NCBI GenBank assembly: GCA_017311315.1
Contig: CM029634.1
Location: 25,027,339 to 25,091,338, forward strand
Source: Dendrocalamus latiflorus
Taxonomy: Eukaryota > Streptophyta > Magnoliopsida > Poales > Poaceae
Direction: 5' to 3'
Length of the DNA stretch: 64,000 bases
The notes under the pieces are model-generated. The model searched no databases and was not told the DNA's origin. It worked only from the letters and a program-made list of their open reading frames with translations. How positions within the stretch are numbered: the stretch's first letter is position 1; every line of letters starts with the position of its first letter. Made by a program: the position numbers and the translations under genes. This document shows positions 1-8,063 of the stretch, in pieces.

Positions 1-1290
1 CTGTTCTTGTTACACCTTTGAACCTGCCACCATGGGAATGTGTCAACCCATCGAACTGCTTTATGTCTTTACTGATCCCTGGTCCAACCTCTCCAGGAAA
101 GGATTTTGATTTATTCTTGGAGCCTCTTATAGAAGAACTGCTTCAACTATGGAAGGGTGTCAGTACTTATGATGTAGTAAGTGCTTCAAAGTTCGATCTA
201 CGTGCTGCCGTGCTTTGGTGCATACACGATTATCCAGCATTGAGCACCTTGTCAGGCCGAACTACAAAAGGTTATTATGCATGTATTCATTGCGACAAAA
301 ATTCATTGTCAAGACCCCTAAGGAATAAGTTATGCTACCTTGGCCACCGTCGTTTTCTTCCAAGGGGACACGCTTGGCGGAGAAGCTTGGATTTTGATGG
401 ACACAGTGAAAACCAAGTTGAGCCAGGAAAGTTCACTATAGAGGAGGTCCTTGAGGAACTCGAGAAGGTGAAAGATGTCAGACCAGGTAAGCACGGTGCA
501 AGCAAGAAAAGAAAGCGTGGAAAGAATGTGGAGCCAGTAATTTATAATCGCAAAGCTGGTTGGTGGAGGCTACCGTATTGGCAGGACTTGTTGCTGCCAC
601 ACAATCTTGATGTCATGCACATTGAGAAAAACATATGTGACAATCTTCTTTGGACATTGCTGAAAGTCGAGGGCAAGACAAAGGACACAGTCAATGCTAG
701 GCTAGATTTGCATGATATGGGCATAAGGCACGAATTCCACTGTGTGCAGCAAGGCAGCTCGGTTAAAATCCCAGAAGCTCGCTATGTCTTGACGCAACAA
801 CAAAGAGCAAAATTTTGCAAGTTACTTAAAGGTGTCAAGTTTCCAGATGGTTATGCAGCCAACCTAGCAAAATTCATAAGTGCAGATGGTTCCAAGGTAG
901 TTGGCCGGCTGAAAACTCATTCTTGCCATGTCCTTCTCCAAAGGATCATACCTGCAGGCTTAAGAGGTTTTGTTGCCAAAGATGTATACAAGCTGTTTCA
1001 GACCTTGGGAACTTCTTCAGGCAACTATGTAGTAGAACTCTAAGGAAAGGTGTCGTGAAACAGCTGAAAGAGGATATCCCACTTATCTTATGCAAGCTTG
1101 AGAAGATTTTTCCACCAGCCTTCTTTGATGTGATGGTGCACTTGGCTGTCCATCTACCTGACGAGGCACTGCTTAGAGGCCCCGTACAGTATGGATGGAT
1201 GTACCCAATAGAACGGCGACTGGGCACGTTGAAGAATCTCGTAAAGAACAGGGCGAGGCCTGAAGGATCAATTGCGGTGAACTCGTATGG
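1..1290 (+). pseudogene. CACTA (En/Spm) TNP2-type transposase, C-terminal half, frameshifted
   Basis: This is the cut-and-paste transposase of CACTA elements; it enters the window already inside the coding region. From about base 18 one frame reads family hallmarks in order: LPPWECVNPSNCFMSLLIPG, the block CIHDYPALSTLSG, a Cys pair in GYYACIHCDK, LGHRRFLPRGHAWR, and the strongly conserved LPHNLDVMHIEKNICDNLL. Near base 990 the frame changes: the continuation (LGNFFRQLCSRTLRK, then IFPPAFFDVMVHLAVHLPDE and MYPIERRLGTLKNLVKNRA, the DUF4218-type region) lies in another frame. Similarity stops just after RPEGSIA at about 1275, and a stop follows at 1310-1312. The rest of the family C-terminus is missing. 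This is a truncated, frameshifted relic, not a functional gene. The family call is strong; the exact breakpoint of the frameshift is approximate. Confidence 0.9.
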
Positions 1291-1469
1291 CTTGATGCAT
1301 GAACTCTGTTAGTGGTGTGGTGATTGCTGAACTCCTGTCATTATTTGCTTGTGAACTGAAAAATATGTGCTTGTGAGCTTGAACAATGTAATTTGTTGTC
1401 ATTCTGTGATTTCTGTCCAGTAGACTTGTGACGAACTGGGATTAATTTTGTGACGAAATGATCGTTGTA

Positions 1470-1710
1470 CATGTGGACCAATAAAAAGAGGATACGCGGA
1501 CAAACCAAAACCGGACGCGTGGATGAACATTCCACGTGGACCAACAGAAAGAAGACACGTGGACCAACGAAAAATAGACACGTCGGTCAACCAGAATATG
1601 CCACGTGGCCTAACAGGAAGATGACACTTGGGCAAATTAGAACCGGACACGTGGAGAAACAATGGAAAGCCACGTGGACGAGCCACGACCCGACACGTGG
1701 ACCAGTCATG
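1470..1710. repeat. Tandem array of eleven 23-bp units centred on CACGTG
   Basis: Units begin at 1470, 1493, 1516, 1533, 1556, 1579, 1602, 1625, 1648, 1671 and 1694. The spacing is exactly 23 bp except for one shortened 17-bp unit (1516-1532). The consensus starts CACGTGGACCAAC, followed by an A/G-rich half ending in GA. Five units keep an intact CACGTGG core; the others differ at one or two positions. CACGTG is a palindrome and the core of plant G-boxes bound by bZIP and bHLH factors. The array lies between two CACTA transposase copies and overlaps the first codons of the second, so it may be a subterminal or promoter array of that element. Confidence 0.85.
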
Positions 1711-4700
1711 GCGAAGTGAATGATCAAATGCCGTCGGATGACATCGCCGGTGAAGTCAATGATATGCCGCCAGATGACATCGCAGGTAAAGTGAATGACA
1801 TGCCGCTGGATGATGTCGATTGTGGTTCGGATTCGGATAGGTTTCACGATGATAATCTGGATCAGATGCTTCGTGATGTAGAAGAGAACTATGATGAGAG
1901 AGAGTATGTTAAATTCCGGGGCTTGATGGAGGATTCGGAGAAACCTTTGTTCACGTGCTGCAAGTACACGAGGTTGTCGACCGTGCTTGAACTGTTGAAA
2001 TTGAAGGCAAGCAACGGTTGGTCCGACAAGAGTTTCACGGCGCTGCTAGGTCTTTTAGCGGACATGCTTCCAGAGGGAAATAAGTTGCCTAAAATCACGT
2101 ATAAAGCCAAGAAGGTTCTTTGTCCGTTGGGAATGGAAGTAGAAAGAATACATGCATGTCCGAACGACTGTATCCTCTACCGTAAAGAGTATGCAAACAT
2201 GCATGTATGTCCGGTGTACAACGCATCCTGATACAAACGTAACAATCAATCAGATGATGGCGAGGGAACAGAGGCAAAGAAAGGACCTTCTGCTAAGGTG
2301 GCATGGTATTTTTCTATAATTCCCCGTTTGAAAAGGTTTTTTGCAAATCCAAAGGCGGCAAAACTGCTGTGTTGGCACTCGGAGGAGCGTAAGAAGGATG
2401 GATGCTAAGACACCTTGCTGATTCCGCGCAGTGGAGAAACATCAATAGGAGTTTTGCAGACTTCGGTGCAGAACCAAGGAATATAAGGTTTGGACTGAGT
2501 ACAGATGGAATGAATCCTTTCAGTAGCATGAGCAGCTGACATAGCACATGGGTCGTGACTCTCTGCATCTATAACCTTCCTCCTTGGTTGTGTATGAAGC
2601 GAAAGTATATTTTGCTGTCGATACTTATCCAAGGGCCAAAACAACCTGGGAATGATATTGATGTGTTCCTAGCACCGTTGGTGGAAGATCTAAAAGTACT
2701 GTGGAATGAAGGGGTACAGGTATGGGATGCATACAAACGAGAGAATTTCACTCTGCGCTCCTTATTGTTCTGCACCATAAATGATTATCCTGCCCTTGTA
2801 ACCTATCGGGCTATAGTACAAAAGGCGCCAAAGCTTGTACTCACTGTTTAGATGGTACCCAGAGTGTGTGGCTGAAACACTCACGCAAAACCGTCTACAT
2901 GCGTCACCGCCGGTTCCTTCGGAGGGCTCACCCATACCGCAAGATGAAGAAACAATTTGACGGAGAGAAGGAAGATGGTTCAGCTCCAAGGCATTTAAGG
3001 GGACACGAGGTTTATGATATGGTTAAGGATTTAGATGTTGTCCTCGGAAAGGGACGTAAATTGAGAGCTCATTAGAAGAACACCTAGAAGAAGAGATCAA
3101 TATTTTGGGACTTACCTTATTGGGAGTACCTAGATGTTCGATACTGCATCGACGTCATGCACGTAGAAGAGAATGTATGCGACAGCTTGATTGGTCTCTT
3201 ACTGAACATTCGTGATAAAACAAAGGACGGCGTCAACGTACGGCTTGACTTGGCTTATATGGACATCAGGCCTGAGTTAGCACCGACATGCACTGATAAT
3301 GGACGAACGGACCTTCCCCCTGCGTGTTACACTCTGTCCAAGGCTGAGAAAACAGAACTGTGCCAGTGCTTGCATGGTGTCAAAGTTCCGTCTGGTTACT
3401 CCGGCAACGTGAAGAAACTTGTTTCGATGCAAGATTTGAAGTTAAATGTCATGAAGTCTCATGATTGTCATGTGCTGATGACACATATGCTCTCTATTGC
3501 AATTAGAAATATTTTGCCGATCAAATTCCGAGACACAATCATGAGGCTATGTTATTTATTTAACACAATTGCTCAAAAGGTCATCGATCCCGAAGGACTA
3601 GATGCTCTGCAGGACGAGGTGGTGATGACTCTATGTCACCTTGAAATGTATTTCTGATAGGACTAGGGGTCCCGATCTTTCGATGAGAGTGGTAGATTCG
3701 ATTGGGGAAGGAGATGACGTTGACGACCCGACTACAACCATCCAAGGACGTTGTGCCTTAGCGATCGATACACCAACTCCAGAGATTGTTCGTGACCTTG
3801 TCGGTGCACGATCAACCTAACCACGAGGGTTCTTGTTCCTGCAAGCAATCGAAGAGCAAGAAAGAACATGATGAACAGCAACTCAATTGCAAATAACGAT
3901 GTAAGATTCAATCGAAAACAGAATACGGTGGGGTTCCGAAGACAAGTATTCGGGCGGTCTAGCCGACACGCGCGAGTACAAGGCAAAGCAGCAAAAGCTA
4001 ACTTAGTCTAAACAAAATCCAAACCCTAGAAGAGGGTGCGGCTGCCTATTTAAGGGTCACGGAAGGTGGAGGGTCGGCCAAAACACAAGGAAGCCGAATA
4101 GGACTCGAATTACAAGGCCCAAGGCCCACTTTGACTCGGACTGGAAAAGCGATGTGAATTGTTTTGCAGTTTCTGGTCGAATCGGATGGAATTTGGAGGT
4201 GAGGCCGGATCCATCTGAAAGTAGACTTCAAGAGCTTTCCAACGAGTACTCACGGGCCCCGAGAAACCTTTTGGATCAAAAGTTACGGCCGTTTGAAGTA
4301 GGCGCTGTCAACAAGGCCGAATCCGAGTCAAACTCGTGAACAGGACTTGGTTTGCGCTTGACGGTTCCACTTCTATACTTGAGCTCATGTGGTTCTTCCC
4401 CATGGTTCCTAAGGACAATTAAATCATCACAAGAATTAAGTAGTATTCCATTCTTTGAAACATTTGTATGCAAACTTAGGAACGCATTCACCTGATGGTT
4501 AAGTTGACGTGCTCGCGCTCTAGTCATTGGTCCTTATATCATAGTTTCAGTTTGATATGGAGTCGGCATGGTTGTATGCATGGAAAGGATGTCCTCATCA
4601 ATTTTCCTCCTTCGTTTTTCGATATCATGGTCCATCTCATTGTTCACGTTGTGTGGGAGATAAAGATGTGCGGGCTCGTATTCCTACGTAGCATGTACCC

Positions 4701-5250
4701 ATTTGAGAGGTTCATGGGAATTCTCAAGTCCTACGTACGGAATCGATCTCGGCCGGAGGGCAGCATCGTCGAAGGTTATGCAAGCGAAGAGGTCATTGAG
4801 TTTTGTGTCAATTATATGGTTCAAATTCAACCGATAGGTGTGCCTCAATCTCGTCATGAGGGGAGGCTGAAGGGTCTCGGAACTATCGGAAGGAAAGCAA
4901 TCACTCCAGATATGGACACGTATACTCAAGCCCATTTCACGGTGTTGCAACACATGACTGAAGTGGCACCTTATGTCGACCAGCACAAGGATGTGCTTCG
5001 GCAACAGAATCCGGAGAGACCGAATGTTTGGATCATGAGGCAACACAACAGCCGGTTCAACCAATGATTGAAGGAGCAAATCGCTAGGAGCTCGCCAAGT
5101 GAGACGCTGACATGGTTGGCAAAAGGGCCGACATTTACAGTTGTGACATAGCAAGGATATGACATAAATGGGTACACATTCTATACGCAGTCTTAAGATG
5201 TACAGAACACTAACCAGAACAGCGGTGTCTGCATAGATGCATTCAGTACT
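1662..5250 (+). pseudogene. Second TNP2-type CACTA transposase copy, nearly full length but broken
   Basis: The copy is readable in pieces. 1662-2231 gives the N-terminal region: three near-identical acidic repeats (GEVNDMPPDDIA type) at about 1715-1825, then LLADMLPEGNKLP and HACPNDCILYRKEYANMHVC. 2232-2555 continues in shifting frames (VAWYFSIIPRLKRFF, WHSEERKKDG, LSTDGMNPF). 2555-2851 carries LCIYNLPPWLCMKRKYI and GPKQPGNDIDVFLAPLVEDL. 2866-3075 has RHRRFLRRAHPYR. 3157-3657 has MHVEENVCDSLIGLLLNI. 4601-5067 has FPPSFFDIMVHLIVHV and MYPFERFMGILKSYVRNRSR. After an in-frame TGA at 5065-5067, similarity continues to about 5250 (TFTVVT, GYDINGYTFYTQS; DUF4216-like). Several frameshifts and stops plus a solo LTR at 3655-4600 disrupt it. 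It cannot encode active transposase. Whether it belonged to the same element as the first copy is unresolved. Confidence 0.88.
3650..4605 (+). mobile_element. Solo LTR inserted in the TNP2 relic, with target duplication
   Basis: The insert splits the transposase sequence exactly between the codons for LEMYF and PPSFFDIM. The LTR runs 3655-4600 (946 bp), begins TGATAGGAC and ends GTCCTCATCA, which are imperfect inverted ends bounded by TG and CA. It is flanked by ATTTC (3650-3654) and ATTTT (4601-4605), a 5-bp target duplication with one mismatch; the uninterrupted coding frame predicts ATTTT as the original site. A TATA-like CCTATTTAAGG at about 4045 suggests plus-strand transcription. No internal domain or second LTR is present, so this is a solo LTR left by recombination. 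The superfamily is not determined; Ty3 is a guess. Confidence 0.8.
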
Positions 5251-5289
5251 GAAGGGCTAATTTTTAAAGGAAATAAGCAAGTACAGTGA

Positions 5290-5575
5290 GAATATGCGAC
5301 ATATATGTGAATGTATATGTGAATTTGCATTTATGTATATGTGATGTATATGTGTGATGTACATGTGAATTGACATTTATGTATAGAACAATGCTGCAGT
5401 GTGATGTATTTGTGAATTGGCATTTATGTATATGTGATGTATATGTGAATTGGCATTTATGTATATGTGATGTATATGTGTGATGTACATGTGAATTGGC
5501 ATTTATGTATAGAACAATGCTGCAGTGTGATGTATTTGTGAATTGGCATTTATGTATATGTGATGTAGTCAATTT
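5290..5575. repeat. 126-bp-period AT-rich tandem repeat
   Basis: The phrase ACATGTGAATTG recurs at 5361 and 5487, exactly 126 bp apart, with shared flanking sequence including AGAACAATGCTGCAGTGTG. Inside each period a shorter motif (GTGAATTGGCATTTATGTAT) recurs about every 36 bp. The composition is T/G-rich on the plus strand. The open frame on the minus strand here only reads through this repeat and is not a gene. The repeat directly follows transposase relic sequence and precedes the left end of the next CACTA element. Confidence 0.75.
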
Positions 5576-5719
5576 TGAGAATGAGAAAATGTGTAAAGAA
5601 ATATATTGTGTGAATGCGGCTGGTTGGTGTTGTATATGAATGCAGCTGTTTGGTGGTTGATCATGATGAATGCAGCTGGTTGGTGTTTGTCTTAATAACT
5701 ACAGTCAGGTAAAACCTTA

Positions 5720-5856
5720 TCACAGACGATTCTAAACCTTGAACCGTCTGTGATATTTATTATCACAGACGGTTCTAAGTTTAGAACCGTCTGTGATAGT
5801 ATAACTATACTATCACAGACGGTTCTAAACTTAGAACCGTCTGTGATATTGGGTGC
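5720..5856. repeat. Left subterminal palindromic repeats of CACTA element 1
   Basis: Three consecutive palindromes are built from TCACAGACGG (first copy TCACAGACGA) and CCGTCTGTGA, with 13-15 bp between the half-sites, giving six half-sites. In characterised CACTA elements such subterminal repeats are binding sites for the TNPA-type accessory protein. The inverted pairing within each unit is visible directly in the sequence. Confidence 0.85.
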
Positions 5857-6955
5857 TGTCCACAACCTCTAATGTTCCAAAAGAGATAATCTGTCACTTG
5901 CTCCAGAAACCTCAGTACCGTGCTAACTCCAAGAATTTCCTTCTTTACTACATAAAGCATCAGCTGCTGGATAGAAAGCAAAAGCATTTATTTATAGCTG
6001 ACAGTTAGCTTTCGCTTGATTTCTTTCTTATCAAATTACATTTGTTTTGATTGTAGATTGGGTCGGTGTAAATAAAGGGTGAGGTCCAAACTACAGTGGG
6101 AAAGGCCGAGTATACACCAACCATGCTTTGGAGTGAGAAGGAGACCCTAACTAACAAAATTAGACATCTGATACTACGCTGAAAAGTCCCATTTGGCAAC
6201 TTTTCAAAAGAAGGATGCGCCGCTATTTTATCATCATCTGGCACTGCTTGACTTGCTTTCACAGCTTTTAGCTTGAACGTGGCACTAAAGCCTCCATGTC
6301 AACTAAAGAAAATAGTTCAAGATAGTAGAGCACAGAGGGAATTACCAACATGGGTTCAGCATTTCGTTTAGTGAATGCGGAGATAAAAGCAGCTGCTATT
6401 GATGCAATTGGACTGCTCGCATCGCTCCTTGACACGAAGGCTATAAGAATCAAAGGAAATACTGGGCGTAAATGACTTTGGAGTTCAAACCTGGCAAAGT
6501 CCTTACTCGGCTCCAGGCCAAAGCGATGAAAAAAACCCTTTATTTAATATGGTCACGCCCATGAGAGAAAGTCTAGCCCTATCAACACCTTCTGATCCTA
6601 GTTGGCTCGAGTAAGGCAGGCTACTTCTAAGCAATCTAGATAACATTGAACCTCATTGAAAAGAAATAACTTCCGGCCAACATAAAGATCCAGCAACCTT
6701 TTGCCTGACCTCGGCTCTGACGCATTCCTCCTAGCCCAGATTTTCACTACATTCTTTGGTATCAATGCCTACTTCCAAAGCGGAAGATGTCACAGGTCAA
6801 AGATGAAAAGAAGGAGAAGAAAGAATGAGAAGAGAGAGGTGAAAATGCTCTTCTCAAATCATATCTCTCGATTTCAGTCTGACCCGGACACTCGAATAGG
6901 AAAGTATTTCAATGAAAGCCGATGCCTAGCTACCTTCAAACCATACCCTTTGCTA
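5857..6955. other. 1.1-kb block of foreign-looking DNA inside the CACTA subterminal array
   Basis: The subterminal repeat pattern stops after ACCGTCTGTGATATT (ending about 5856) and resumes with the same 15 bases ending about 6971. The intervening 1.1 kb shares no motif with the element and has no long open frame or TE terminus that I recognise. Its even base composition and scattered unrelated short frames resemble plant mitochondrial intergenic DNA, but that is an impression only. It could equally be another fragment captured by the element. Confidence 0.45.
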
Positions 6956-7007
6956 ACCGTCTGTGATATTGATATCACAGACGGTTCTATGTTTAGAACC
7001 GTCTGTA
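6956..7007. repeat. Inner subterminal repeat unit of CACTA element 1
   Basis: Three half-sites (CCGTCTGTGA, TCACAGACGG, then CCGTCTGT) in about 50 bp continue the array interrupted at 5857. The TATA box of the element's gene follows within 15 bp. Confidence 0.8.
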
Positions 7008-7018
7008 AAAAGACTCAC

Positions 7019-7026
7019 TATATATA
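7019..7026 (+). promoter_or_regulatory. TATA box of the CACTA element 1 gene
   Basis: TATATATA lies just downstream of the subterminal repeats and about 60 bp upstream of a GC-rich leader. In CACTA element 2 the equivalent position (minus strand, about 39890) also has a TATA-like CTATAAGTAG next to the repeats, which supports a promoter at this place. The start of transcription is not observable here. Confidence 0.55.
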
Positions 7027-7084
7027 CCCTCTGGCTAGGGTTTTCCGTGTGCGCTGCAGTTATTCGATCTAGATCTAAATCCCA

Positions 7085-7364
7085 AGCCCGTCGTCGCCGC
7101 TGCCTCCCTGAGCCCTCGCCGGCCGCCTCCACGAGCACGTCGTCGCCGCCGCCTCCCCGAGCCCGTCGTCACCGCCGCCTCCCCGAGCCCGTCCTCGCCG
7201 CCGCCTCCCCGAGCCCGTCCTCGCTGGCCGCCTCCCTGAGCCCGTCGTCGCCGTCGCCTCCCCGAGCCCGTCGTCGCCGCCGCCTCCCCGAGCCCTCGTC
7301 GCTGCCTCCCCGAGCCCGTCGCCGCCTCCCCGAGCCCTCGCCAGCCGCCTCCCCGAGTTTCTTG
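7085..7364 (+). repeat. GC-rich 26-bp minisatellite in the 5' leader, ending at a splice donor
   Basis: About ten degenerate units of a 26-bp motif (GAGCCCGTCGTC followed by CCGCCGCCTCCCC) run through the presumed first exon. The tract ends at a good donor, TTCTTG|GTAAGC, at 7365. The stretch 7365-8063 then fits a 5' leader intron: it is AT-rich and has no coding signal. The long open frames across the minisatellite on both strands reflect the repeat and are not treated as genes. Confidence 0.65.
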
Positions 7365-8063
7365 GTAAGCTCTGTAGTGATGTAGTCTAAAACATTATTT
7401 CCTATATGAATAATGTAAATGTTGCACTGCACATGTTGCGCTGCATAAGATGTGTTGTAGTGATGTAGCTATTTTCGTGTAGTGATGGTAAGCTCTGTAG
7501 TGATGTAGCTATTTTCATGTTCTCTCACGATGTAGCTATTTTCATGGTGTGTTTGTAGATTTATGCCTTTGTTTTAATGTGTGCGTCCATGCTCACCACA
7601 TGCTAGTATAATGGCATTGCTAGTAGATTTTCATGATGGGCTTTTATTGAGTATAATGGCATTGCTAGGAGTATTTCACGATTGGAATGGTATTTTTCAA
7701 AGGAACACGATTGCAGTGGCATATAATCAATTCCTTCTAATGTATAGTATTTAGCAACCACCTAACTCAATTAATTTCTTACCTCACCTCATTTATCTCA
7801 TTTCTACCAATCTCTAGACTAGCTTTTCTGGTTCTTTTAAATAGGCAATATCTTCCATAAGATACTATTATCATCTCTTCCTTAACTACTCTTTTTACAT
7901 TAGCTTGGATGTCATCCCCTCTCTGTCCACATCACCCCCTCCGTTCTCCCCCTCCCCTCTACTCCTCTCCTCTCTTCCTAACATTGAGCATCATGTTTCA
8001 CTTTCTTATCTTATGGTATGACACTTTCTTATCTTATCCTAATAGACCCACAAATTGAGCAAC
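7365..8063 (+). other. Probable leader intron and upstream region of the CACTA element 1 gene
   Basis: This is AT-rich sequence with no supported coding region. It starts at a consensus donor and runs to the ATG at 8064. A C/T-rich stretch at about 7910-7980 could include the acceptor; the exact acceptor was not decided. Confidence 0.4.

Noticed and set aside
1470..1710. CRISPR-like regular array
   Set aside because: The units are contiguous with no spacers, and the context is a plant transposon.
5264..5572. 102-residue minus-strand frame with repeated HIHKCQFT
   Set aside because: Produced by the tandem repeat; no start context or domain.
7083..7385. Arg/Pro-rich frames on both strands
   Set aside because: Translation of the 26-bp minisatellite, with no independent evidence.
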